Assembly: GCF_000349845.1 (NCBI RefSeq)
Contig: NC_020829.1
Location: 1,922,001 to 1,986,000 of the forward strand
DNA: 64,000 nt
Direction of reading: 5' to 3'
Origin: Pseudomonas sp. ATCC 13867
Lineage (GTDB): Bacteria > Pseudomonadota > Gammaproteobacteria > Pseudomonadales > Pseudomonadaceae
Positions 17,219-28,896 of the stretch are shown in pieces. Below the pieces are notes generated by a model. That model was not told where the DNA came from, searched no databases, and worked only from the letters and a program-made list of their open reading frames with translations. The first letter of the stretch is position 1, and every line of letters begins with the position of its first letter. The translations under genes were made by a program, and so were the position numbers.

Positions 17219-17229
17219 TTGACTTTACT
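17201..17229 (+). promoter_or_regulatory. Putative sigma-70 promoter of fleQ
   Basis: TTGACT (17201-17206) and TTTACT (17224-17229) are separated by 17 nt. The -10 matches TATAAT at four of six positions. It lies 99 nt before the fleQ start, inside an AT-rich island (17170-17245) unlike the rest of the region. Confidence 0.6.
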
Positions 17230-17327
17230 AGTGGCCAAATGCTGGCGAATGCGAGGAATTGTGTCATCGCCAGTCTCGTGTCAGCAGCCGTTCGACGGCC
17301 TCAAAGCCCCGGGATGACAAGCTAAAG

Positions 17328-18803
<1,476 letters not shown>

Positions 18804-18855
18804 CGCCTCCGTCATGCTCGTTTCTATAAGTCATTGAAAGTAAACGATTAATTTT

Positions 18856-18872
18856 TAGGCACGCGGTTTGCT
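18856..18872 (+). promoter_or_regulatory. Sigma-54 promoter of fleSR
   Basis: TAGGCACGCGGTTTGCT has GG at 18858-18859 and GC at 18870-18871 with 10-nt spacing, 51 nt before fleS. FleQ-dependent sigma-54 transcription of fleSR is known in P. aeruginosa. Confidence 0.9.
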
Positions 18873-18923
18873 AAGACTCATCCGACCGACAGTTCTACGA
18901 CGTCGGACGGATGAGAGAACCGC

Positions 18924-20150
18924 ATGATGCCAGTCGCCCAACGCCAGCCCGAAACGACCTCCCACGCTCCCGTCGCCGTGAGCGGTTCGCTGGAGGAAAG
19001 CAGCCGCGCGAACCTGGAACAGGCTTTCGCCCTGTTCAACCAGATGTCCAGCCAGCTCAGCGAGTCCTATAGCCTGCTGGAAGCGCGCGTCACCGAGCTC
19101 AAGGGGCAACTGGCCCTGGTCAGCGCCCAGCGCATGCAGGAGCTGGCCGAGAAGGAGCGCCTGGCCAACCGCCTGCAGAGCCTGCTCGACGTGTTGCCCG
19201 GCGGCGTTATCGTGATCGATGGCCAGGGTGTGGTGCGCGACGCCAACCCGGTGGCGGTGGCGCTGCTCGGCAAGCCGCTGGTGGGCATGCTCTGGCGCGA
19301 AGTGATCGCCCGCAGCTTCGCCCCGCGCGCCGACGACGGCCATGAAGTGTCCCTGCGCGATGGGCGCCGCGTGTCCATCGCCATTCGCTCGCTGAACGGC
19401 GAGCCCGGCCAGCTCATCCTGCTCAACGACCTGACGGAAACCCGTCGCCTGCAGGACCAACTGGCCCGCCACGAACGCCTGTCCGCGCTGGGCCGCATGG
19501 TTGCCTCGCTGGCTCACCAGATCCGTACGCCGCTGTCCGCCGCCATGCTCTATGCCAGCCACCTGAGCGAGCAGGCCCTGCCACTGGAACAGCAGCAGCG
19601 TTTCGCCGGGCGCATCAAGGAGCGCCTGCACGAGCTGGAAAACCAGGTGCGCGACATGCTGGTGTTCGCCCGTGGCGAACTGCCGCTGCCGGATCGACTG
19701 GCGCCGCCGCAGTTGTTCGCCAGCCTGCGTGCCGCTGCCGAATCCCATGTCACCGGCCTGAATGTCCGCTGGCAGTGCGACGCCCGCGCAGGTGAGCTGC
19801 TGTGCAACCGCGACACCCTGGTCGGCACGCTGCTCAACCTGGTGGAGAACGCCATCCAGGCCGCCGGCCGCGAAGTGCGGCTGAAGGTGCACCTGTATGC
19901 GCGCGGCGACAGCCTGCGCCTGTCCATCAGCGACAACGGGCCGGGCATGAGCGCCGAAACCCTGGCGCGCCTGGGCGAGCCCTTCTTCACCACCAGGACC
20001 ACCGGCACCGGCCTCGGGCTGGCTGTGGTCAAGGCCGTCGCCAAGGCCCACCAGGGCGAGCTGCGCCTGCGCTCGCGCCCCGGCCGAGGCACCTGCGCCA
20101 CCCTGATCCTGCCGCTGATCGTGGCTCAATCCATCGCTCACAAGGAATGA
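18924..20150 (+). CDS. fleS: Flagellar sensor histidine kinase FleS
   Basis: FleS is the cytoplasmic kinase that activates FleR to switch on class III genes. No membrane segments are visible. A coiled coil (about residues 30-85) leads to a PAS domain (about 85-175, GGVIVIDGQGVVRDANPVAV), then the HisKA H-box SLAHQIRTPLSA with His198 as phospho-acceptor, and an HATPase_c domain with NLVENAIQAA, SDNGPGM and TGTGLGLAVV. The length is 408 residues. Its TGA overlaps an ATG, and fleR follows at once. Confidence 0.95.
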   Translation: MMPVAQRQPETTSHAPVAVSGSLEESSRANLEQAFALFNQMSSQLSESYSLLEARVTELKGQLALVSAQRMQELAEKERLANRLQSLLDVLPGGVIVIDGQGVVRDANPVAVALLGKPLVGMLWREVIARSFAPRADDGHEVSLRDGRRVSIAIRSLNGEPGQLILLNDLTETRRLQDQLARHERLSALGRMVASLAHQIRTPLSAAMLYASHLSEQALPLEQQQRFAGRIKERLHELENQVRDMLVFARGELPLPDRLAPPQLFASLRAAAESHVTGLNVRWQCDARAGELLCNRDTLVGTLLNLVENAIQAAGREVRLKVHLYARGDSLRLSISDNGPGMSAETLARLGEPFFTTRTTGTGLGLAVVKAVAKAHQGELRLRSRPGRGTCATLILPLIVAQSIAHKE

Positions 20151-20155
20151 ACACC

Positions 20156-21562
<1,407 letters not shown>

Positions 21563-21584
21563 TGGATTGCGAGTTCCCCTCTTG

Positions 21585-21607
21585 GCCCGCCGTTGTGCGG
21601 GCTTTTT
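21585..21607 (+). terminator. Rho-independent terminator after fleR
   Basis: The stem GCCCGC / GCGGGC with a 6-nt loop is followed by five T residues, 22 nt after the fleR stop. Confidence 0.85.
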
Positions 21608-21713
21608 CTTGGTGGCGCTCGGTGGTTTCTTCGGTGAGAAACAACCCTCGTCCGGCAGCAGGCGGATTCGAAATGCCGGACCGTCTTCCTGGTTGGCTAT
21701 CAGGGAGTGGGTT

Positions 21714-22052
21714 ATGGACGACGTGGAATTTGCGAGGGAGCTGCGGCGACGGCAAACCGATGCGGAGCGGCGGTTGTGGGGATGTTTTCGAGATCGAAGA
21801 TTTCTCGGATTGAAGTTTCGCCGGCAGGTGCCCTGCGGAATGTACGTTCTGGACTTCTACTGCCATGAGTTGAAGCTGGCGGTGGAGCTGGATGGTGGGC
21901 AGCACTTGGAGTCTGCATACGATGCTGAGCGGGATGCCTGGTTGGTGCGGCAGGGGATTAGGGTTTTGCGCTTCTGGAATCATGACGCTCTGGTGCGAAC
22001 TGATAGTGTGCTGGAGGCTATTCGTTTGGTGGTCGAGTCCGGCGTGGGCTGA
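21714..22052 (+). CDS. DUF559 family endonuclease-like protein
   Basis: This 112-residue protein is a full-length DUF559 domain, related to very-short-patch-repair and other PD-(D/E)XK nucleases. The pattern KFRRQVPCGMYVLDFYC, then LAVELDGGQH, supplies the likely active-site residues Asp47, Glu58 and Asp60. RFWNHD and a C-terminal helix complete the domain. GGGAG lies 5 nt before the ATG. Its codon use is visibly less GC-rich than that of the flanking flagellar genes. It lies between the fleR terminator and a GAGAGGG palindrome that starts 4 nt after its stop. Function is unknown; DUF559 genes are often next to such palindromes. Confidence 0.85.
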   Translation: MDDVEFARELRRRQTDAERRLWGCFRDRRFLGLKFRRQVPCGMYVLDFYCHELKLAVELDGGQHLESAYDAERDAWLVRQGIRVLRFWNHDALVRTDSVLEAIRLVVESGVG

Positions 22053-22055
22053 TTG

Positions 22056-22088
22056 CCCTCACCCCAACCCTCTCCCGGAGGGAGAGGG
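22056..22088. repeat. GAGAGGG palindrome, copy 1 (after the DUF559 gene)
   Basis: CCCTCACCCCAAC leads into a hairpin with the perfect 9-bp stem CCCTCTCCC / GGGAGAGGG (22068-22076, 22080-22088) and a 3-nt loop. This is a widespread bacterial intergenic palindrome. Confidence 0.88.
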
Positions 22089-22256
22089 GGCTGTCCTCTG
22101 CCCATCGGAATATTGGCGTTCGTCCTGATAGGTGCGCGGTGAAAGACTCGCGCTGGTAGCGAGGAACGCCTATTGAGTGGCAGCGGATTCATGATTCACG
22201 AAGTCTCACCGAAGTTTCCGGCGAAGCACCGTCCTTCACGCAGGCGCCGATCTACC

Positions 22257-22290
22257 CCCTCTCCCTCTGGGAGAGGGCTGGGGTGAGGGG
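22257..22290. repeat. GAGAGGG palindrome, copy 2 (inverted)
   Basis: The same 9-bp stem (22257-22265 with 22269-22277, loop TCT) is followed by CTGGGGTGAGGGG, the complement of the lead-in of copy 1. The two copies therefore point towards each other. Confidence 0.88.
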
Positions 22291-22367
22291 CTCTTGCTCT
22301 GTTCCGGACTCGCCTTGAATGCCTGATTCCAGAGCTGTTGCTCAACGATCCCATCCATCCTGAAAAC

Positions 22368-22384
22368 CTGGCACCCAAGTTGCA
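22368..22384 (+). promoter_or_regulatory. Sigma-54 promoter of fliEFGHIJ
   Basis: CTGGCACCCAAGTTGCA has GG at 22370-22371 and GC at 22382-22383 with 10-nt spacing, 60 nt before fliE. Confidence 0.9.
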
Positions 22385-22444
22385 ATCCCCTGTGCAAAGC
22401 GCCGCGTAGCGTCAAAAACCCGCGGCCAGTCGGAGGGGTAGGTA

Positions 22445-22777
22445 ATGAGTCAGGGTGTCGAATTCAATCGTCTGCTGCTGGAAATGCGCTCCATGCAGAT
22501 GGAGGCGATGGCCAAGTCGAAGGCGCAGGCTGCGCAACCGGCCGAGCCTGGCGCGCCGAGCTTTTCGCAGATGCTCACCCAGGCGGTCGACAAGGTGAAC
22601 GGCACCCAGCAGGTCGCCACCGACATGGCTTCCGCCTTCGAAGTCGGCCAGAGCGGCGTCGATCTCACCGACGTGATGATCGCCTCGCAGAAAGCCAGTG
22701 TGTCCTTCCAGGCCATGACCCAGGTACGCAACAAGCTCGTCCAGGCGTACCAGGACATCATGCAGATGCCGGTCTGA
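22445..22777 (+). CDS. fliE: Flagellar hook-basal body complex protein FliE
   Basis: FliE links the MS ring to the rod and is the first exported rod component. The 110-residue protein has the C-terminal family signature [20 protein letters not shown] and [32 protein letters not shown] sequence precedes the ATG. It is the first gene of the fliEFGHIJ operon, 11 nt before fliF. Confidence 0.95.
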   Translation: MSQGVEFNRLLLEMRSMQMEAMAKSKAQAAQPAEPGAPSFSQMLTQAVDKVNGTQQVATDMASAFEVGQSGVDLTDVMIASQKASVSFQAMTQVRNKLVQAYQDIMQMPV

Positions 22778-22788
22778 GGTAGCAGGTC

Positions 22789-24579
22789 ATGGCTGAAGCC
22801 ACCGTAGACAGTCAGGTTCCCGCCAAGCTCGGCGCCGATGCGTCGAAAAAGCCGCTGCTGGGCCTGACCTTCCTCGAAAACCTCGCGGACATGCCGGTGC
22901 TGCGCCAGGTCGGCCTGCTGGTCGGTCTCGCCGCGAGCATCGCCATCGGCTTCGGCATGGTGCTCTGGTCGCAGCAGCCGGACTACAAGCCGCTGTACGG
23001 CAGCCTCAACGGCGTCGATGCCAACAAGGTGGTCGAAGCACTGGGCGCCGCCGACATCGCCTACAAGGTCGAACCCAATTCCGGCGCGCTGCTGGTGAAG
23101 GCCGACGACCTGGGGCGCGCGCGCATGAAGGTCGCCAGCGCCGGGGTTGCGCCGACCGACAACAACATCGGTTTCGAAATCCTCGACAAGGAACAGGCCC
23201 TGGGCACCAGCCAGTTCATGGAAGCGACCAATTACCGTCGCGGCCTGGAAGGCGAGTTGGCGCGCACCATCTCCAGCCTGAACAACGTCAAGGCCGCCCG
23301 CGTGCACCTGGCGATCCCGAAGAGTTCGGTGTTCGTCCGCGACGACCGCAAGCCCAGCGCCTCGGTGCTGGTGGAGCTGTATCCGGGCCGCAGCCTGGAG
23401 CCGAGCCAGGTGATGGCGATCGTCAATCTGGTGGCGACCAGCGTGCCGGAACTGGACAAGTCCCAGGTCACGGTGGTCGACCAGAAGGGCAACCTGCTGT
23501 CCGACCAGCAGGAGCTCTCCGAGCTGACGATGGCCGGCAAGCAGTTCGACTACACCCGCCGCATGGAAAGCAACCTCAACCAGCGCGTGCACAGCATCCT
23601 GCAGCCGGTGCTGGGCAGCGGCCGCTACAAGGCCGAAGTCTCCGCCGACGTCGACTTCAGCGCGGTGGAGTCCACCTCCGAATCCTACAACCCCGACCAG
23701 CCGGCGCTGCGCAGCGAGCAGAGCAACAACGAGGAACGGCAGAACAGCAACGGCCCGCAAGGCGTGCCGGGGGCGTTGTCGAACCAGCCGCCGGGGCCGT
23801 CCAGCGCGCCGCAGACCACCGCGCAGAACGCGCCGTCCGATTATGTCGCGCCGGGCCAGCCGCTGAAGGACGCCAACGGCCAGCCGATCATCGATCCGAA
23901 GACCGGCAAGCCGGAACTGGCGCCGTACCCGACCGACAAGCGCCAGCAGAACACCCGCAACTACGAGCTGGACCGCTCGGTGAGTTACACCAAGCAGCAG
24001 CAGGGCCGCCTGCGCCGGCTTTCCGTCGCGGTGGTGCTGGATGACCGGATGATCACCGACGCCAAGACCGGCGAGGTGACCCGCCAGCCGTGGAGCGCCG
24101 ACGAGCTGTCGCGCTTCACCCGCCTGGTGCAGGATGCCGTGGGCTACGACGCCAGCCGTGGCGACAGTGTCAGCGTGATCAACGCGCCGTTCGCCCCCGA
24201 GCAGGGCGAGGAGATCGTTTCCCCGCCGTTCTACTCGCAGCCCTGGTTCTGGGACGTGGTCAAGCAGGTGCTGGGCATCGTCTTCATCCTGGTGCTGGTG
24301 CTGGGCGTGCTGCGCCCGGTGCTGAACAACCTGTCCGGCAGCAAGGGCAAGGCCCTGATGGCCGGCGGCGTTGGCGCCGACGGCGGCCTGGGCGAGCTGG
24401 GCGGCCTGGACGGCGAGCTGTCGGACGACCGCGTCAGCCTCGGTGGCCCCGCCAGTATTCTGCTGCCCAGCCCTTCCGAGGGGTACGATGCGCAGCTCAA
24501 TGCGATCAAGAGCCTGGTCGCGCAGGACCCCGGGCGTGTCGCTCAGGTGGTGAAAGAGTGGATCAATTCCGATGAGTGA
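22789..24579 (+). CDS. fliF: Flagellar MS-ring protein FliF
   Basis: FliF assembles the MS ring in the inner membrane, the base on which the switch and export gate form. The 596-residue protein has a first membrane segment at about residues 38-60 (VGLLVGLAASIAIGFGMVLW), YscJ/FliF ring domains in the periplasm, a Pro/Gln/Asn-rich linker near 320-350 and a second membrane segment at about 490-510 (QVLGIVFILVLVLGVL). The cytoplasmic tail (YDAQLNAIKSLVAQDPGRVA, then VVKEWI) binds FliG. Confidence 0.97.
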   Translation: MAEATVDSQVPAKLGADASKKPLLGLTFLENLADMPVLRQVGLLVGLAASIAIGFGMVLWSQQPDYKPLYGSLNGVDANKVVEALGAADIAYKVEPNSGALLVKADDLGRARMKVASAGVAPTDNNIGFEILDKEQALGTSQFMEATNYRRGLEGELARTISSLNNVKAARVHLAIPKSSVFVRDDRKPSASVLVELYPGRSLEPSQVMAIVNLVATSVPELDKSQVTVVDQKGNLLSDQQELSELTMAGKQFDYTRRMESNLNQRVHSILQPVLGSGRYKAEVSADVDFSAVESTSESYNPDQPALRSEQSNNEERQNSNGPQGVPGALSNQPPGPSSAPQTTAQNAPSDYVAPGQPLKDANGQPIIDPKTGKPELAPYPTDKRQQNTRNYELDRSVSYTKQQQGRLRRLSVAVVLDDRMITDAKTGEVTRQPWSADELSRFTRLVQDAVGYDASRGDSVSVINAPFAPEQGEEIVSPPFYSQPWFWDVVKQVLGIVFILVLVLGVLRPVLNNLSGSKGKALMAGGVGADGGLGELGGLDGELSDDRVSLGGPASILLPSPSEGYDAQLNAIKSLVAQDPGRVAQVVKEWINSDE

Positions 24580-24585
24580 CCGCAC

Positions 24586-25602
24586 ATGAGCGAACCTCGG
24601 GCGAACGCCAAACTGAACAAGGTCGACAAGGCCGCCATCCTCCTGCTGTCCCTCGGCGAGACCGACGCGGCGCAGGTGCTGCGGCACATGGGGCCCAAGG
24701 AAGTACAGAAGGTCGGCGTGGCGATGGCGCAGATGCGCAACGTGCACCGCGAGCAGGTCGAGCAGGTGATGGGCGAGTTCGTCGAGATCGTCGGCGACCA
24801 GACCAGCCTGGGCGTCGGCGCCGACAGCTACATCCGCAAGATGCTCACCCAGGCCCTGGGCGAGGACAAGGCCAACAACCTGATCGACCGTATCCTGCTG
24901 GGCGGCAACACCAGCGGCCTGGACAGTCTGAAGCGGATGGAGCCGCGCGCCGTGGCCGACGTGATCCGCTACGAGCACCCGCAGATCCAGGCCATCGTGG
25001 TCGCCTACCTCGATCCGGATCAGGCCGCCGAAGTGCTCGGCCACTTCGACCACAAGGTGCGCCTGGACATCGTCCTGCGCGTGTCCTCGCTGAACACTGT
25101 GCAGCCGTCCGCGCTCAAGGAACTGAACCTGATCCTGGAGAAGCAGTTCGCCGGCAACGCCAATTCCACCCGCACCACGATGGGCGGCGTGAAGCGCGCG
25201 GCGGACATCATGAACTTCCTCGACAGCTCCGTGGAAGGCGCGCTGATGGATGCCATCCGCGACGTGGACGAAGACCTCTCCGGGCAGATCGAAGACCTCA
25301 TGTTCGTCTTCGACAACCTGGCCGACGTCGACGACCGTGGCATCCAGGCGCTGCTGCGGGAGGTGTCCTCCGACGTGCTGGTGCTGGCGCTCAAGGGCTC
25401 CGACGAGGCGATCCGCGAGAAGATCTTCCGCAACATGTCCAAGCGTGCCGCCGAACTGCTGCGCGACGACCTGGAGGCCAAGGGGCCGGTGCGCGTCAGC
25501 GAAGTGGAGAGCGCGCAGAAGGAGATCCTCACCATCGCGCGGCGCATGGCCGAGTCCGGCGAGATCGTGCTCGGCGGCAAGGGCGGCGAGGAGATGATCT
25601 AA
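24586..25602 (+). CDS. fliG: Flagellar motor switch protein FliG
   Basis: FliG is the rotor protein that meets the stator and transmits torque. The 338-residue length is standard. N-terminal KVDKAAILLLSLGETDAAQV binds FliF; the middle domain has the EHPQ motif (VIRYEHPQIQAIVVAYLDPD); the C-terminal charged domain contains LMFVFDNLADVDDRGIQALL. It starts 6 nt after fliF and abuts fliH. Confidence 0.97.
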   Translation: MSEPRANAKLNKVDKAAILLLSLGETDAAQVLRHMGPKEVQKVGVAMAQMRNVHREQVEQVMGEFVEIVGDQTSLGVGADSYIRKMLTQALGEDKANNLIDRILLGGNTSGLDSLKRMEPRAVADVIRYEHPQIQAIVVAYLDPDQAAEVLGHFDHKVRLDIVLRVSSLNTVQPSALKELNLILEKQFAGNANSTRTTMGGVKRAADIMNFLDSSVEGALMDAIRDVDEDLSGQIEDLMFVFDNLADVDDRGIQALLREVSSDVLVLALKGSDEAIREKIFRNMSKRAAELLRDDLEAKGPVRVSEVESAQKEILTIARRMAESGEIVLGGKGGEEMI

Positions 25603-26385
25603 GTGGTGCCCCCGGCGAAAGACGAACAGGAGCTCAGCGAGCTGATCCGCGCCCGCGACGTCTCGGGCTTCGACCGCTGGTCGCTGCCCAGCTTCGACCC
25701 GGTCAAGCCGCTGCCCGAACCCGAGCCTGAACCCGAACCCGTGGCCGAGGAGCCGCAGATCGAGGAAGTGCCGGAGGAAGAGGTCAAGCCGCTGACGCTG
25801 GAAGAGCTCGAGGCGATCCGCCAGGACGCCTACAACGAGGGCTTCTCCACCGGCGAGAAGGACGGCTTTCATGCCGGCCAGTTGAAGGCGCGCCAGGAAG
25901 CCGACGCCGCCCTGCAACTGCGCCTGCAATCCCTGGAAACCCTGATGGGGCAACTGTTCGACCCCATCGCCGAACAGGACCAGATGCTCGAGCAGGGCAT
26001 GCTCAGTCTGGTGACCCACGTGGTGCGCCAGGTGGTGCAGCGCGAACTGGCCACCGATTCGAGCCAGATCCGCCAGGTGCTGCGCGAGGCGCTGAAGCTG
26101 CTGCCGATGGGCGCGGGCAATATCCGTATCCAGGTCAACCCGCAGGACTTCGAGCTGGTCAAGGCACTGCGTGACCGTCATGAGGAAAGCTGGCGTATCG
26201 TCGAGGACGACAGCCTGCTGCCGGGCGGCTGCCGTATCGAGACCGAACACTCGCGTATCGACGCGAGCATCGAGACGCGCCTGACCCAGGCGATCAAGCA
26301 GCTCTTCGAACAACAGCGCGAGCAGGCGACCCACGCGCTGGCGCCGGACCTGCATATCGACCTGGGCTCGACCGATGCGTCTTGA
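25603..26385 (+). CDS. fliH: Flagellar export apparatus protein FliH
   Basis: FliH binds and regulates the export ATPase FliI and tethers it to the C ring. The 260-residue protein has an acidic N-terminus with a PEPEPEPEP run at about residues 44-52, then a long helical region with the GxxxG-like heptad segment ([20 protein letters not shown]) and a C-terminal globular FliH/YscL domain. The start is a GTG directly after the fliG stop; a second in-frame GTG follows, so the exact start is uncertain by one codon. Its end overlaps fliI by 11 nt. Confidence 0.92.
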   Translation: MVPPAKDEQELSELIRARDVSGFDRWSLPSFDPVKPLPEPEPEPEPVAEEPQIEEVPEEEVKPLTLEELEAIRQDAYNEGFSTGEKDGFHAGQLKARQEADAALQLRLQSLETLMGQLFDPIAEQDQMLEQGMLSLVTHVVRQVVQRELATDSSQIRQVLREALKLLPMGAGNIRIQVNPQDFELVKALRDRHEESWRIVEDDSLLPGGCRIETEHSRIDASIETRLTQAIKQLFEQQREQATHALAPDLHIDLGSTDAS

Positions 26386-27730
26386 GCGGGTCAGTTTCGC
26401 CCGCCGCCTGCAAGGCTACAGCGAGGCGGTGACCCTGCCGGCGCAGCCGGTGGTGGAAGGCCGCCTGCTGCGCATGGTCGGCCTGACCCTGGAGGCCGAA
26501 GGCTTGCAGGCGTCGGTCGGGAGCCGTTGCCAGGTGATCAACGACGGCGGTTACCACCCGGTGCAGGTAGAGGCTGAGGTGATGGGCTTCTCCGGCAGCA
26601 AGATCTACCTGATGCCGGTGGGCAGCCTCGCCGGCATCGCCCCCGGCGCTCGCGTGGTGCCGCTGCCGGATTCCGGCCGCCTGCCGATGGGCATGTCGAT
26701 GCTCGGCCGCGTGCTCGATGGCGTCGGCCGCGCGCTGGACGGCAAGGGCGGCATGCGCGCCGAGGATTGGGTGCCGATGGAAGGCCCGATCATCAACCCG
26801 CTGGCGCGCGACCCGATCCACGAGCCGATGGACGTCGGCATCCGCTCGATCAATTCCCTGCTCACCGTCGGCCGCGGCCAGCGCCTGGGCCTGTTCGCCG
26901 GTACCGGTGTGGGTAAGTCGGTGCTGCTGGGCATGATGACCCGCTTCACCAAGGCCGATATCATCGTGGTCGGGCTGATCGGCGAGCGGGGCCGCGAGGT
27001 GAAGGAATTCATCGAGCACATTCTCGGCGAGGAAGGCCTGAAGCGTTCCGTGGTCGTCGCCTCGCCAGCGGATGACGCGCCGCTGATGCGCCTGCGTGCC
27101 GCGCAGTACTGCACGCGCATCGCCGAATATTTCCGCGACAAGGGCAAGAACGTCCTGCTGCTGATGGACTCTCTGACCCGCTACGCCCAGGCCCAGCGCG
27201 AGATCGCCCTGGCCATCGGCGAGCCGCCGGCGACCAAGGGCTATCCGCCGTCGGTGTTCGCCAAGCTGCCACGCCTGGTGGAGCGCGCCGGCAACGGCGA
27301 GAAGGGCGGCGGTTCGATCACGGCCTTCTACACCGTGCTCAGCGAGGGTGACGACCAGCAGGACCCGATCGCCGACGCCGCCCGGGGCGTGCTCGACGGC
27401 CACTTCGTGCTGTCGCGCCGGCTGGCCGAGGAAGGCCATTACCCGGCCATCGACATCGAAGCCTCGATCAGCCGGGTGATGCCGCAGGTCACCAGCCCCG
27501 AGCACCTGCGCGACGCCCAGCGCTTCAAGCAGCTGTGGTCACGCTACCAGCAGAGCCGCGATTTGATCAGCGTCGGCGCCTACGTGGCCGGCGGCGACCC
27601 GGAGACCGACCTGGCGATCCAGCGCTTCCCGATCATGCGCCAGTTCCTCCGCCAGGCCTTGGACGAGAGCCAGAACCTCGACGACAGCCGTTTGCTGCTC
27701 GACGCCGTGGTCAGCGGCAAGGCCGGCTGA
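26375..27730 (+). CDS. fliI: Flagellum-specific ATPase FliI
   Basis: FliI is the hexameric F1-like ATPase of the flagellar type III export system. The P-loop is GTGVGKS at residues 176-182, and the catalytic region includes [18 protein letters not shown]. The signature [19 protein letters not shown] is also present. The 451-residue length is normal. The ATG lies within the last codons of fliH, which implies translational coupling. Confidence 0.97.
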   Translation: MRLERVSFARRLQGYSEAVTLPAQPVVEGRLLRMVGLTLEAEGLQASVGSRCQVINDGGYHPVQVEAEVMGFSGSKIYLMPVGSLAGIAPGARVVPLPDSGRLPMGMSMLGRVLDGVGRALDGKGGMRAEDWVPMEGPIINPLARDPIHEPMDVGIRSINSLLTVGRGQRLGLFAGTGVGKSVLLGMMTRFTKADIIVVGLIGERGREVKEFIEHILGEEGLKRSVVVASPADDAPLMRLRAAQYCTRIAEYFRDKGKNVLLLMDSLTRYAQAQREIALAIGEPPATKGYPPSVFAKLPRLVERAGNGEKGGGSITAFYTVLSEGDDQQDPIADAARGVLDGHFVLSRRLAEEGHYPAIDIEASISRVMPQVTSPEHLRDAQRFKQLWSRYQQSRDLISVGAYVAGGDPETDLAIQRFPIMRQFLRQALDESQNLDDSRLLLDAVVSGKAG

Positions 27731-27758
27731 TGCCCGGCGGCTTCCGTAAGGACCGACC

Positions 27759-28202
27759 ATGAACCGCCGCGCCGAACGCCTCGCGCCGGTGGTGGACATG
27801 GCGCTCAAGGCCGAGCGCGAATCCGCGCGCCAGCTCGGCCTGGTGCAGAACCAACTGCTGCAGGCGCAGCGCAAGCTCGCCGAGCTCGAACGCTATCGCC
27901 TGGACTACCAGCAGCAGTGGATTCGCAACGGCCAGCAGGGCGTAACCGGGCAGTGGCTGATCAACTACCAGCGCTTCCTCTCGCAGCTGGAAACCGCTGT
28001 CGAGCAGCAGAACCGCGCGGTGGAATGGCACCAGGGCAGCGTCGACAAGGCCCGCGCCGCCTGGCAGGAGAAGTACGCCCGCCTGGAAGGCCTGCGCAAG
28101 CTGGTGGAACGCTACCGCGAGGAAGCGCGCGCCGCCGCCGACAAGTACGAGCAGAAGCAGCTCGATGAATTCGCCCAGCGTTTGAGGCCGGGCGGGCCCT
28201 GA
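27759..28202 (+). CDS. fliJ: Flagellar export protein FliJ
   Basis: FliJ is a small antiparallel coiled-coil protein that links FliI to FlhA and recycles chaperones. The 147 residues are almost entirely helical, rich in Glu, Gln, Arg and Ala, as in FliJ/YscO. It is the last gene of the fliE operon. The next gene, on the opposite strand, ends only 3 nt away, and no terminator separates the convergent pair. Confidence 0.92.
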   Translation: MNRRAERLAPVVDMALKAERESARQLGLVQNQLLQAQRKLAELERYRLDYQQQWIRNGQQGVTGQWLINYQRFLSQLETAVEQQNRAVEWHQGSVDKARAAWQEKYARLEGLRKLVERYREEARAAADKYEQKQLDEFAQRLRPGGP

Positions 28203-28205
28203 GCC

Positions 28206-28883
28206 TCAGAGGCTGATCTGATACTGCTCCAACTGCTGCTTGTGTTCGGGCTCGACGTATTGCTTGTCGACGCTCTTGGCGAACGCCTGGAAGTCGCTGC
28301 GGGCGTCGGATCTCTGCCCCAGCCGGTCGTACGCGACGCCGCGATAGTAATGGGCCCAGGCGTAGTCGGGCTGTTTCATCAGCCCCGCGCTCAGCGCCTC
28401 GGCCGCCTCGCGGTTGCGCCCCAGATCGAGCAGCGCCAGGCCCTGGTGATAGTAGGTCGGCATGTGGAATCCGGCGCCAACGCCTGCTTCGCCCAGCCCC
28501 TTGTCGAGGTTCGACTCGACCAGTTCCAGGGCCTTCTGCGGATTACCCGCAACCCGGTAGTAGCGGCTCAGGGTCAGGACGTCGCGCCCATAGGTGTGCG
28601 GATCGACCTTGATGGATTTTTCCTGGGTGGCGATGGCCTCCGGGTAGCGTTTGAGCTGTTCGTAGGCGTCCGCCTGGATCGAGTACAGCGCGCTCAGCCC
28701 GCGAGGCGACAGGGTGTTCTTCTGCTGGCACAGGTCGGCCTGTTCCACGGCGCGCGCATAGTCGCCGTCCTTGTGCGCCTGGCTGGTCGCCGTGCAGTAG
28801 GCGAAGTTGGGGTCGGCCTGGCGGCCGGCGCAACCGGCGAGCAGGGCGGGGGTGGCGAGAAGGAGTATCCAGGTGGCTTTCAT
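28206..28883 (-). CDS. TPR-repeat lipoprotein of unknown function
   Basis: The 225-residue product has a lipoprotein signal peptide (MKATWILLLATPALLAGC, lipidated Cys18) and several helix-turn-helix repeats resembling tetratricopeptide repeats, for example YARAVEQADLCQQ, RYPEAIATQEKSI and LLDLGRNREAAEALSAG. TPR lipoproteins often act as scaffolds in the periplasm. It forms a probable two-gene unit with the exported protein upstream (13 nt gap). It is convergent with fliJ and shows no obvious flagellar role. Confidence 0.8.
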   Translation of the reverse strand: MKATWILLLATPALLAGCAGRQADPNFAYCTATSQAHKDGDYARAVEQADLCQQKNTLSPRGLSALYSIQADAYEQLKRYPEAIATQEKSIKVDPHTYGRDVLTLSRYYRVAGNPQKALELVESNLDKGLGEAGVGAGFHMPTYYHQGLALLDLGRNREAAEALSAGLMKQPDYAWAHYYRGVAYDRLGQRSDARSDFQAFAKSVDKQYVEPEHKQQLEQYQISL

Positions 28884-28896
28884 CGAAGCGTCCTTG

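Larger units (their letters stand above)
22053..22444 (+). other. Intergenic region before fliE
   Basis: This 392-bp gap has two inverted copies of the GAGAGGG palindrome (22056-22088 and 22257-22290) framing about 170 bp in which no gene was recognised, followed by the fliE sigma-54 promoter. Confidence 0.6.

Noticed and set aside
19802..20155. A long in-frame extension of fleR into fleS
   Set aside because: It reads the fleS ATPase domain in the wrong frame; the receiver domain starts at 20156 behind AAGGA.
22450..26355. A 1301-codon open frame on the minus strand across fliE-fliH
   Set aside because: Complement of well-supported genes; low-complexity composition; no Shine-Dalgarno sequence or context.
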